From: a virus
DNA length: 46,508 nucleotides
Reading direction: 5' to 3' (one strand)
Virus record (IMG/VR): IMGVR_UViG_3300031227_000088
Coordinates: 1-46,508 of that record
Shown piece after piece: positions 31,735 to 38,850 of the stretch. The position numbers were made by a program, and so were the translations under genes. The notes below the pieces were generated by a model. It saw nothing but the letters and a program-made list of their open reading frames with translations. It was not told the DNA's origin and searched no databases. The first letter of the stretch is position 1. Each line of letters starts with the position of its first letter.

Positions 31735-31991
31735 AAGAGATACTAAAGCAATTTGGAAAGGCAACTGTAAGAGGCGTTCATTCGGTATACGATGACCAAT
31801 ATCACGAGGACTTACTGACCGAAGCACAAGTTCTAATAACAGATAAGTTTATGCGTAAGATAATGAAAATGTATAAGAAGTTTGACAGTCGTTACCTAAT
31901 CGCAATGGATATAACCGCCAAGCTACAAGAGGAGATGGATGATGATACCAGACGAGATGGAAACTCAAGCCCAGATGGTAAAAGCAACTAA
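31731..31991 (+). CDS. Small early protein, unknown (86 aa)
   Basis: GTG 31731 overlaps the previous TGA (GTGA) with GGAAAGGAG upstream. Helical sequence (HEDLLTEAQVLITDKFMRKI; MKMYKKFDSRYLIAMDITAK), then an acidic/Ser-rich tail (MDDDTRRDGNSSPDGKSN) that overlaps the following membrane gene. Not recognised. Confidence 0.45.
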   Translation: MKEILKQFGKATVRGVHSVYDDQYHEDLLTEAQVLITDKFMRKIMKMYKKFDSRYLIAMDITAKLQEEMDDDTRRDGNSSPDGKSN

Positions 31992-32112
31992 GTGGGAAAC
32001 ATTCTTTATGTTGTTAGTAATACCAATAGGTTTAGTGTTCGTGATTTTAATAACACCATTTTATTTGATACGTGGTTTAATCATGTGGATGAGAGGGAGA
32101 AGTGTATGGTGA
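31939..32112 (+). CDS. Membrane protein overlapping two genes (57 aa)
   Basis: ATG 31939 lies inside the previous gene (53-base overlap), with GAGGAGATGG upstream. The protein has a ~20-residue polar N-terminus then a hydrophobic segment (FFMLLVIPIGLVFVILI, TPFYLIRGLIMW) and a basic end (MRGRSVW). It ends at 32112, seven bases into the next ORF. Too short for a known family; a possible second lysis or superinfection membrane peptide. Confidence 0.45.
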   Translation: MMIPDEMETQAQMVKATKWETFFMLLVIPIGLVFVILITPFYLIRGLIMWMRGRSVW

Positions 32113-32477
32113 TAGATACCTCAAATTTAAGTTTAGAACAAATTGGCAATGAAAGAGATCAAACAATACGTGATGGAATAAAGGCAAAAAACGAAAGAAG
32201 TACTGTACGTTCAGCCAAACATGAGGTAGAATATAAGATAATAGAATTGAATAAACAGCGATTAGATTTAGAGATAGCAAAAGAGCAAAGCGAAATTCCA
32301 CAAGAGACAAAAGACCTCAGAATTAAGATCAAGATGAAAGATTTAGAGATAATAGAGTATCGGCTAGAGGTTAAGAGGTTGAACATAATAATATCAAAAG
32401 CAAACAATGTTGTTGATACAAACAAAGATGCAGTAGATGTCTACAAGAATGAATACTTTGGAAGGAAGGATTTCTAG
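32106..32477 (+). CDS. Coiled-coil protein, unknown (123 aa)
   Basis: I chose ATG 32106 (overlaps the membrane gene stop, GAGGGAGAAG upstream) over the start at 31992, which lies fully within the membrane gene. The product is helical and charged (NERDQTIRDGIKAKNER, EVEYKIIELNKQRLDLEIAK, KMKDLEIIEYRLEVKRLNI), a long coiled coil. Function unknown. Confidence 0.45.
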   Translation: MVIDTSNLSLEQIGNERDQTIRDGIKAKNERSTVRSAKHEVEYKIIELNKQRLDLEIAKEQSEIPQETKDLRIKIKMKDLEIIEYRLEVKRLNIIISKANNVVDTNKDAVDVYKNEYFGRKDF

Positions 32478-32480
32478 CCC

Positions 32481-33098
32481 ATGAAAAAGAAATATTATTG
32501 TACTAAGTGCGGAAATGAAAAAACATCTCATCATGTAGGCATGTGTAAACCATGTGGTGATGTGGCTGGTCGTGAGAAAGAAAGCAAAAGGTTATGGCAA
32601 GATTTAACGGAAAAAGTATTTGGTAGACTTACAGTTGTTAAATTCTCCAAGAGAAATAAACGAAATTGTAAAATATGGGAATGTTTGTGTGAATGTGGCA
32701 ACATAAGTTATGTTAGGCAAGAGAGACTAATTAATGGGGTTACAGTTAGTTGTGGATGCTTAAGGAGAGAGAGACAGAGTACGTATTCTCATGGGATGAC
32801 AAGAACACATTTTTATTCTGCATGGAGCGATGCTCATACTCGTTGTTATAATCCAAAGTGTAAGAATTATCATAATTATGGTGGGCGTGGAATAAGCATA
32901 GATTCTCGCTGGTTGCGTAACTTTGAGAATTTTAAAGAAGATATGTATGAGTCATATTTGATTCATGTGGAGATACATGGTAAAAAGAATACCACGATAG
33001 AACGAAATGACAATAATGGAAACTATAGTCGTGAGAATTGTTCATGGGCTACAAGACAAATGCAGGCTAAAAACACAAGAAGAACAAGGAGGCAGTAG
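32481..33098 (+). CDS. HNH/AP2-type homing endonuclease (YGGRGI family)
   Basis: This 205-aa homologue of the gene at 8570 adds an N-terminal zinc ribbon (YYCTKCGNEKTSHHVGMCKPC). It then shares VFGRLTVVKF, WECLCECGN...SCGC, HGMTRTHFYSAW, YNYGGRGI-like NYHNYGGRGISIDSRW, IERNDNNGNYSRENCSWAT. It starts three bases after a stop and its last base overlaps the following GTG. It probably inserted between early genes. No structured RNA precedes this copy. Confidence 0.7.
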   Translation: MKKKYYCTKCGNEKTSHHVGMCKPCGDVAGREKESKRLWQDLTEKVFGRLTVVKFSKRNKRNCKIWECLCECGNISYVRQERLINGVTVSCGCLRRERQSTYSHGMTRTHFYSAWSDAHTRCYNPKCKNYHNYGGRGISIDSRWLRNFENFKEDMYESYLIHVEIHGKKNTTIERNDNNGNYSRENCSWATRQMQAKNTRRTRRQ

Positions 33099-34537
33099 TG
33101 CATAATTTGTGGCAGGTAGTTTTTATAGTGTTGTTTGGGTATTTATTAGGTGCGAGAGCATTGAAAAATAATGGCTCGGTCTCTGATGATAAAGCAACAT
33201 TAGATAAAAAGTTTGATAAGCCAAAAAGTAAACTGATGGAGCTGTTCCACATTATTAGAGGTAATAAATATTACCCAGAGCAGGGGAGACTCCCGCTATT
33301 CATTACTGAAACTATGCACATACTAAATGCGGTACTGGTTTACTTTGCGTTTGGGGCATCAACAATATCATTTATGGCTGCAATTATGTTCATGGCTAAC
33401 CCTTTTGGATCACAAATATTTATTTGGAAAAGCGGAAAACCATACAGCACCGCAATGATAGGAGTATTATTAATGTTCATCTGTCCGTGGGCAGGTGGAT
33501 TATTTTGGTGTTTTTCGCTCTGGGGTAGTGCAGGTGCGATCTTTAGTTGGATACCATTTGTATTATTATATCCGTGGTGGTGGTTGTTAAGTTTCATACC
33601 ATTAGGTTTCTTTGCTATAAGGCATGTATCAAACGAGTGGAGTTCGCATAAATATTTATTCAAAAAAGAAGTAATTAAGATAAGACCACGCAAACTAATT
33701 ACAGCAGTAAAGACATTTGGATATTACTTCAGACAAGGAATTATGCCGTGTCATCTTGGATGGGATACAAATTTTCTTTTGGGATGGGGGCATCGCAAGG
33801 ATTTAACAAAGAAAGCATTCAGTCTAAACATAGAGTTCTGGTGGGGCATAGTAGTATTAGCGATAGTAGGTACAGGAATAGTATATTACTGGGGTGGAAT
33901 GGTATCATTTTGTTTAATTTGGTGGTTCTCAAACATTATGATCTGGACTGTAACTGGTGCAGGTAGAGCAGTAGAACGATACCACTACATAGCATCAGCA
34001 GGATTAATGATGGCGATAGCAACATTCTTGTCTCTGATTAGTCCTATAGCATTCTGGGCTGGTACGACATTCTTAATAGGTTGTTATGCTATGAAGTTAT
34101 ATGTTTATACACAACAGTATGCAACACAATGGTGGCAGCTACAATTTTTGTGCATTGAACAGCCTACATGTACCTCTGGTTGGATAAGAATAGGATGCGA
34201 CGCAATTAAGATGAAAAATCTTCAGATGGGACTATCATACTTGAAAGAGGCAGAGAGAGTGAATGGAGGACTAGATTTCGTGATTGCATATAATCTCAGT
34301 AATTGCTTTTTAGCGATAGGCGATTTAGTGCAAGCAAAGGTACACTTTGAGATTTCTAAGAGTATGAAGGACGAGAGAACAGACGCAGATTACAGTTCAC
34401 AGATAAAGTTCTTTGAGGAACTATACGCTAAAGCTGAGAAGGATATGAAAGAAAATGGTGTGGCGGATATTGCTAACTTGCAGTTGTTGACGATTAATGT
34501 GTTCCTTGCTATGCTAGTTTTAACTTATACTATTTAG
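33098..34537 (+). CDS. TMTC/GT-C-like polytopic membrane protein with C-terminal TPRs
   Basis: This 479-aa protein has about ten hydrophobic helices and a C-terminal TPR-like region (CDAIKMKNLQMGLSYLKEAE, LSNCFLAIGDLVQAKVHFEI). Its motifs follow the order of TMTC-type GT-C glycosyltransferases: an acidic pair in the first loop (SVSDDKATLDK, ~30), HILNAVLVYF (~72), FMANPFGSQIFIWKSGKPYS (~95), ERYHYIASAGL (~293), then TPRs. In that family the first-loop acids are catalytic and a lipid-linked sugar is the donor. A phage version could glycosylate host surface or phage proteins. It is the last early gene before the terminase region. GTG start 33098 follows AAGGAGG. Homology is by motif order only. 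Confidence 0.5.
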   Translation: MHNLWQVVFIVLFGYLLGARALKNNGSVSDDKATLDKKFDKPKSKLMELFHIIRGNKYYPEQGRLPLFITETMHILNAVLVYFAFGASTISFMAAIMFMANPFGSQIFIWKSGKPYSTAMIGVLLMFICPWAGGLFWCFSLWGSAGAIFSWIPFVLLYPWWWLLSFIPLGFFAIRHVSNEWSSHKYLFKKEVIKIRPRKLITAVKTFGYYFRQGIMPCHLGWDTNFLLGWGHRKDLTKKAFSLNIEFWWGIVVLAIVGTGIVYYWGGMVSFCLIWWFSNIMIWTVTGAGRAVERYHYIASAGLMMAIATFLSLISPIAFWAGTTFLIGCYAMKLYVYTQQYATQWWQLQFLCIEQPTCTSGWIRIGCDAIKMKNLQMGLSYLKEAERVNGGLDFVIAYNLSNCFLAIGDLVQAKVHFEISKSMKDERTDADYSSQIKFFEELYAKAEKDMKENGVADIANLQLLTINVFLAMLVLTYTI

Positions 34538-34544
34538 GAGATTT

Positions 34545-34830
34545 ATGAGAGTAAATTTATCGGGACAAAAGTTTAATAAGATAACCGTAGTATCGTATTC
34601 ACATACAAACAAGCATCAAAAGGCAGTTCCGTGCCTACATTTTAAAGAAGTATGGAAAAAAACATGCGGACACCTATTTTAGATGGCTTAACTGCAAGAA
34701 AGTACAATACTGTAAATGCACAATGCCGTGGGCATCTATTATGATAGACAAACCTCTTGAGGTAGAGATCATGGATGAACATTGCCAGAGGTGTAAGAAG
34801 AAGATATGGGGGTTGTTTGAAGATGAGTAA
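34545..34830 (+). pseudogene. Remnant: HNH N-terminus plus a start-less cysteine gene
   Basis: From ATG 34545 (AGGAG upstream) a 45-aa ORF reads MRVNLSGQKFNKITVVSYSH, then stops at 34682. That opening resembles the GKRFGMLAVLK start of the YGGRGI HNH family, whose remainder is missing. In another frame, open 34591-34830 with no ATG until 34723, lies a cysteine-rich end (CKKVQYCKC ... HCQRCKKKIWGLFEDE). The simplest reading is an HNH fragment that displaced the start of a small zinc protein. A short ORF from ATG 34723 or 34741 might still be made. Confidence 0.4.
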
Positions 34831-34847
34831 AATAAATTATTATTTAC

Positions 34848-34875
34848 TTGACTTTTAGCTGTAATCTGATATACT
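34848..34875 (+). promoter_or_regulatory. Promoter driving the HNH-terminase region
   Basis: TTGACT (34848-34853), a 16-base spacer and TATACT (34870-34875) should start transcription near 34882, at the foot of a long RNA helix. The bases 34865-34885 nearly repeat those at 38757-38776 before the portal gene, so the two are probably a phage promoter family for late expression. Confidence 0.65.
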
Positions 34876-34882
34876 CTTTGAC

Positions 34883-35028
34883 AATAGGGGGCTTGATTGC
34901 TAACTGCGAGACAGGTACATACCTTCGGGAAACCTTCGGGAACGGTTAGGAATATTGCAAACAGTCGGGCTGATTTCTCATCTTAGGATGATACAGACGA
35001 AACACTTTAAGCGTAACAGCTCCCTATT
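34883..35028 (+). ncRNA. Structured leader RNA before HNH gene (about 146 nt)
   Basis: AATAGGGGGC (34883-34892) pairs with GCTCCCTATT (35019-35028) in ten pairs, one G-U, enclosing 126 bases. Inside, CTAAC (34900-34904) can pair with GTTAG (34945-34949), CCTTCGGG occurs twice as UUCG-type hairpins (34922-34929 and 34933-34940), and TCATC/GATGA (about 34978-34991) closes a TTAG loop. It begins at the predicted transcription start and ends 20 bases before the HNH ATG. I could not match it to HEARO, group I intron, tmRNA, T-box or other classes I know. Possible riboswitch-like leader or autonomous RNA. Confidence 0.5.
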
Positions 35029-35048
35029 ATAATCTATAAAGGCTAATA

Positions 35049-35606
35049 ATGAAATTGTGTATTCAATGCAATGAAGAATTATCTCACAGACCACCGAGTA
35101 GAAGAAGTAAATTTTGCTCGCATAAATGTTATTGGGACTCTCTCCGTGGAAGCAAACAATCTGAAGAACATAAGAAGAAACATAGTGATATAAAAAAAGA
35201 ATACTTCAAGAACAACATACATTGGTGTAGTGGTAAAAGTCTTACGGATGAACACAAAGATAATATTAGTAATGCTTTGAAAGGCAAAAGATCAGGGGAG
35301 AAGCATCCAAGTTGGAATGGCGGCAGATATATACATAGTAGTGGATACATAATGAAATACTCACCTACTCACCCTAACAGATCAAAACGCAATGGGGTAT
35401 TAGAGCAACGATTAGTAATGGAAGAAAAGATAGGTAGATATCTCTCAGAAGATGAGAGTGTCCATCATATCAATGAGAATAGAGAAGATAATAGAATATC
35501 TAATTTGATGCTATTCAAGACTAGAGGACAACACACAAAGTTTCATCACTTAAAGAGAAAATGCTTACAAGAATCACAAAGACACTTGAATATGGCGGTA
35601 GCGTAA
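35049..35606 (+). CDS. HNH homing endonuclease with NUMOD3-like repeats
   Basis: This 185-aa protein has an N-terminal zinc knuckle (CIQCNEELSHRPPSRRSKFC-SHKC), NUMOD3-like DNA-binding segments (SEEHKKKHSDIKKEYF; LTDEHKDNISNALKGKRSG), SWNGGRYIHSSGYI and an HNH core (RLVMEEKIGRYL...SVHHINENREDNRISNLML). It is the first gene of the packaging block. Its 3' end overlaps the next ORF by 46 bases, typical of an HNH gene placed beside terminase. AAAGGCTAATA before the ATG is a weak site. Confidence 0.7.
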   Translation: MKLCIQCNEELSHRPPSRRSKFCSHKCYWDSLRGSKQSEEHKKKHSDIKKEYFKNNIHWCSGKSLTDEHKDNISNALKGKRSGEKHPSWNGGRYIHSSGYIMKYSPTHPNRSKRNGVLEQRLVMEEKIGRYLSEDESVHHINENREDNRISNLMLFKTRGQHTKFHHLKRKCLQESQRHLNMAVA

Positions 35607-35896
35607 TACCAACAACTTATAGAAAGATAAGTGCAATGACTAAGTGGAGTGGAAAACATACTAGATCATTTGAAGCCTTAATAGGTGCATCATTTGATTA
35701 TGCCAACAAGGTTATGACTGATAAGAGGTATAATGAGTCAGATAGATTGCGTATTGCAGGTATAGTAATCAATAAAGCAATGCCTAATAAGAACGAAACA
35801 GATATAAAGATGCAAGCAGATATAAAATTAGATTTAGCAAAAATGAGAACAGAAGCCAACAAACTATTGAAAGATCATCTATCTGCCAATGAATGA
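35561..35896 (+). CDS. Putative terminase small subunit
   Basis: This 111-aa protein directly precedes the large terminase with an eight-base overlap. After a short N-terminus it is helical (SFEALIGASFDYANKVMTDK, RLRIAGIVINKAMPN, LAKMRTEANKLLKDHLS). Small terminases are very diverse, so the call rests on size and order. The start is uncertain: ATG 35561 lies in the HNH gene and ATG 35636 is an alternative. Confidence 0.45.
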   Translation: MLTRITKTLEYGGSVIPTTYRKISAMTKWSGKHTRSFEALIGASFDYANKVMTDKRYNESDRLRIAGIVINKAMPNKNETDIKMQADIKLDLAKMRTEANKLLKDHLSANE

Positions 35897-37208
35897 ACTA
35901 ACAGATTTTATATATCTATATATGTCTGAACATCTACCAATACCAACTCCTACGTTTCACTTTGAGTTGCATGAGTTAATCCCCAATAAGCGTGTAGCAG
36001 TAGCAGCCCCAAGAAGTTTTGCAAAGAGTTTCACTTACTCATTCTTCTATCCTCTTTTTGCCGCTTTAACAAGAGAGAATCAAAACATATTACTTATCTC
36101 CGCTACTGCCACGTTAGCTGAGTCATGGCTTAGAAGAATTAAGATAGAATTAGAGGAGAATGATAAGCTATTGACTATGTATGGCACTCAGAAGTCAAGC
36201 AAATGGACTGAATCATGGATATGTTTAGCGAATGGTAATCAGATAAGAGCCGCAGGTGCAGGGTGTCAGATACGTGGATTTCGTTACACTATAATTATCT
36301 GTGATGATTTGGACACGGATGAAGGTGTAAGGAATGAAGATCAGAGAGAGAAACTAAACAGTTGGTTCTGGGCGAGTTTAGTTAATACCCTTGAACCTAC
36401 AAATCAATTGATAATCATAGGTACAATCTTACATCCATTTTCATTCCTATCAGAGCTTATGAAGGGTAAAGAAGGATGGATTACTCGTAAATACAAAGCC
36501 ATACAGGATGATAATAGCCTCTTGTGGAAGCAGAAATGGTCAAGAGAAGCCTTAGATGTGCGTAAACAAGAAATTGGCTCTATAGCGTTTGCAAGTGAGT
36601 TCTTAAACACACCAATACTAGAGGGTATGTCATACTTCAGGGCAGAGGATATACTCACACACGATGATGATATACCATTTGGTACAGACTATATCACGGT
36701 AGATTTAGCTATATCAGAGAAGGAAAGTGCTGATTTTACTGTTGTAATGGTAGCAAGAAGGACACAGAACAACTCAATATATGTTAGAGACTATGTTAAA
36801 AAGCGTATGAATCCACGTGAAACAATAGATACTATCCTCAAAGTAGCCAAAGATTATGATCCTGTGTGCATAGGAATAGAGAGTGTAGCGTACCAGAAGG
36901 CACTTATATATATGTTAGAAGAAGAAATGAGACGCACAGATAGGTTTTGGCGAGTAGAGGAGATCAAACCAGATAGAGACAAACAGCGTAGAATAGGTAT
37001 GTTAGTGCCATACTTTGAGAACCACAGGATATTTGTACATAAGGATATGAAAGATTTGATAGAGGAATTGACTTGTTTCCCTGCTGTGAAGCATGATGAC
37101 TTGAGTGATGCGTTAGCTATGCAGTTGGTTATAAGTAGGATGTATGGTGCAACAGAAGCGGTAGAAGAACTGGACTTGTACAACGGAGAGGCTGTAAGTG
37201 GATATTGA
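35889..37208 (+). CDS. terL: Terminase large subunit
   Basis: At 439 aa it has all parts of a TerL packaging motor. Walker A-like AVAAPRSFAKSFTYS is at ~residue 37-50, the coupling SATATLAESW at ~72, Walker B IIICDDLDTDEG at ~135, and a motif III-like QLIIIGTILH at ~172. The RNase H-like nuclease has TVDLAIS (~270, Asp), CIGIESVAYQ (~326, Glu) and KHDDLSDALA (~400, Asp). It should cut concatemers and pump DNA through the portal encoded at 38851. This is one of the clearest assignments. Confidence 0.9.
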   Translation: MNELTDFIYLYMSEHLPIPTPTFHFELHELIPNKRVAVAAPRSFAKSFTYSFFYPLFAALTRENQNILLISATATLAESWLRRIKIELEENDKLLTMYGTQKSSKWTESWICLANGNQIRAAGAGCQIRGFRYTIIICDDLDTDEGVRNEDQREKLNSWFWASLVNTLEPTNQLIIIGTILHPFSFLSELMKGKEGWITRKYKAIQDDNSLLWKQKWSREALDVRKQEIGSIAFASEFLNTPILEGMSYFRAEDILTHDDDIPFGTDYITVDLAISEKESADFTVVMVARRTQNNSIYVRDYVKKRMNPRETIDTILKVAKDYDPVCIGIESVAYQKALIYMLEEEMRRTDRFWRVEEIKPDRDKQRRIGMLVPYFENHRIFVHKDMKDLIEELTCFPAVKHDDLSDALAMQLVISRMYGATEAVEELDLYNGEAVSGY

Positions 37209-37281
37209 TACTCACCTACTGAGAGATGTAGACTTACATAGCATTAGAGTAGTATAAGATAGAGATAGGTAGAGGAGAGAT

Positions 37282-37953
37282 ATGGATACTTTTTCTTACT
37301 GGGACTGGACTGAAGAAGCATACGGAGACATAGAACCTGATTACCACAATGAACCAGAGAGAATAGAGTTCATCATAAGCCGTATACCGAACAAGAACCA
37401 TAACATCTTAGAGATAGGATGTTGCACAGGTGTATTAGCGGAGGCTTGTAAGAAGGGTGGCAACAGGGTTTATGCAGTAGATATGTCAAAGAAAGCATTG
37501 GAAAAAGCCAAGAAGAAGGGTATTATGACTACTCATGGTGACTTTATGGACATTAAGTTCAAGAGAAAGTTTGATGTTATTATCGCTGGGGAGGTTCTTG
37601 AACATTGCTTCATGACCAGAGCCTTCTTGAATAAGATAAACAGTTTATTAAAGCATAATGGGAAGTTAATTCTGTCATCTCCGAACGTCGCAGCCCTCGG
37701 TAGAAGGCTTATGCTCCTGTGTGGGATTAATCCAATGCTAGAATACACAGAAGATAAGGGACAGGCTGGGCATATTCGTTACACAACGAGAGGCAATATG
37801 ATAGGATTAATAAAAGATAGTGGATTTAATGTACTAGAAGCCAAATCAGATGTTGTAAATTTCAATGCAAGTGGTACAATAAGGTCTACTACGTTGGCTA
37901 ACTGGTTTCCAACGTTAGGTAGATCAATCTTAATATATGCGGAGAAAAAGTAA
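37282..37953 (+). CDS. Class I SAM-dependent methyltransferase
   Basis: This 223-aa protein shows the Rossmann methyltransferase motifs: HNILEIGCCTGVLAEAC (motif I, ~residue 37), NRVYAVDMSKKALEKA (motif II, ~57), FDVIIAGEVLEHC (motif IV, ~89) and NSLLKHNGKLILSSP (~113). It resembles UbiG/UbiE-like small-molecule or sugar methyltransferases more than DNA methylases, since no DPPY or PCQ motif is present. Lying between terminase and portal it is a cargo gene. GAGGAGAGAT precedes the ATG. Substrate unknown. Confidence 0.7.
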   Translation: MDTFSYWDWTEEAYGDIEPDYHNEPERIEFIISRIPNKNHNILEIGCCTGVLAEACKKGGNRVYAVDMSKKALEKAKKKGIMTTHGDFMDIKFKRKFDVIIAGEVLEHCFMTRAFLNKINSLLKHNGKLILSSPNVAALGRRLMLLCGINPMLEYTEDKGQAGHIRYTTRGNMIGLIKDSGFNVLEAKSDVVNFNASGTIRSTTLANWFPTLGRSILIYAEKK

Positions 37954-37955
37954 TA

Positions 37956-38648
37956 TTATGTTGGTTTAATTAAGTCTACAAGATTACCTGTTTCGTGCAT
38001 TACCACAACTTTTTGTATTGGCACATTATATTTATCTGATATTTCCTTCATAGTCATACCGTATATTTTCCTAAACTTACTTCTATGAGGAGTGTCTTTG
38101 TGCATATCTCCATGACATTTACGACATAAGAGTATTAGGTTATCTAATTCGTGATTGATTTTAGTTCCATCTTTATGATGTGTATATATACCTTTATCGC
38201 ATCCACAAACTTCACACTTGCCTTGTGTTTGTTGTAACTTGATTAGTCTATTCTTTTTCATTTGATAGTGATTAGGGTAATCAGATGCTCCGTTTTTCCA
38301 TTTACTATTTCTCTCTCTTGAATGATTCCAATTCTTTGGAGCATTTAGTGGTATATTGTTTTTGATTCTTTCTTGATGAAACCCACAAAACTCACCTCTC
38401 TTAGATGTATTATTGCAATTCTCTAAAATACATTTATCGTATACACCATCTGGGTGTCCTGATCTTTTAAATTTAAGAAAGTGGTTTCTGCAAAAGTTAT
38501 TTCTATATATACTTTTATTGCAATCATCCATACTGCATATACCCTTCCAGAAAGCTGTTCCTTGTAATACAGCTTTAGAGTAGTGTTTTTTGCATAACCC
38601 TTTCGTACCGCTTTTCTCATTACACCCAACTATTTTACATTTTTTCAT
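37956..38648 (-). CDS. HNH endonuclease, the only minus-strand gene
   Basis: This 230-aa protein has a string of short Cys/His zinc modules (KKCKIVGCNEKSGTKGLCKK; CSMDDCNKSIYRNNFCRNH; CILENCNNTSKRGEFCGFH), then the HNH core (GKCEVCGCDKGIYTHHKDGT, LDNLILLCRKCHGDMHKD, ~residues 140-180) and a C-terminal helix-turn-helix (GMTMKEISDKYNVPIQKV). It lies tail-to-tail with the methyltransferase. It has its own promoter and a TAAGGAGG site (complement of 38653-38660). The opposite orientation marks it as a mobile insert between methyltransferase and portal. Confidence 0.75.
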   Translation of the reverse strand: MKKCKIVGCNEKSGTKGLCKKHYSKAVLQGTAFWKGICSMDDCNKSIYRNNFCRNHFLKFKRSGHPDGVYDKCILENCNNTSKRGEFCGFHQERIKNNIPLNAPKNWNHSRERNSKWKNGASDYPNHYQMKKNRLIKLQQTQGKCEVCGCDKGIYTHHKDGTKINHELDNLILLCRKCHGDMHKDTPHRSKFRKIYGMTMKEISDKYNVPIQKVVVMHETGNLVDLIKPT

Positions 38649-38672
38649 ATTGCCTCCTTATGACATAGTACC

Positions 38673-38700
38673 ATAGTAAACTATAACACAAAAATGTCAA
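38673..38700 (-). promoter_or_regulatory. Promoter of the minus-strand HNH gene
   Basis: On the minus strand TTGACA (complement of 38695-38700), a 16-base spacer and TACTAT (complement of 38673-38678) lead toward the HNH ATG at 38648. The -10 box is weak. Confidence 0.5.
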
Positions 38701-38738
38701 ATAGATAGAGAGAAAACATTGCATCCTATACTGTATGT

Positions 38739-38767
38739 TTGACAAGAAGCTTTTTTTCTGATAGACT
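38739..38767 (+). promoter_or_regulatory. Promoter of portal/capsid operon
   Basis: TTGACA (38739-38744), a 17-base spacer and TAGACT (38762-38767) precede the portal by about 85 bases. The stretch 38757-38776 is nearly identical to 34865-34885 around the other late promoter (one substitution, one missing base). Confidence 0.65.
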
Positions 38768-38773
38768 CTTTAC

Positions 38774-38850
38774 AATTCAAGAGGCAGATGTGCCTCTAAT
38801 CTTTACGTTGACGTAGCTATGCTACAGAATTAAAACCTAGCGAGGCACAT
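38774..38850 (+). promoter_or_regulatory. Portal mRNA leader with alternative RBS-sequestering hairpins
   Basis: The leader from the predicted start (~38774) to TTG 38851 has a seven-pair hairpin AGAGGCA/TGCCTCT (38780-38786 with 38791-38797). TGTGCCTC (38789-38796) is also an exact eight-base complement of GAGGCACA (38842-38849), which holds the portal ribosome-binding site. The two pairings cannot coexist. A GTAGC/GCTAC hairpin (38813-38817 with 38821-38825) sits between. The layout is that of a translational switch, though no ligand or factor is known. Confidence 0.5.

Noticed and set aside
34883-35028. IscB/HEARO-type guide RNA with its nuclease
   Set aside because: The downstream HNH protein is 185 aa with NUMOD3-like repeats and lacks RuvC and PLMP regions; the RNA shows no recognisable HEARO core.
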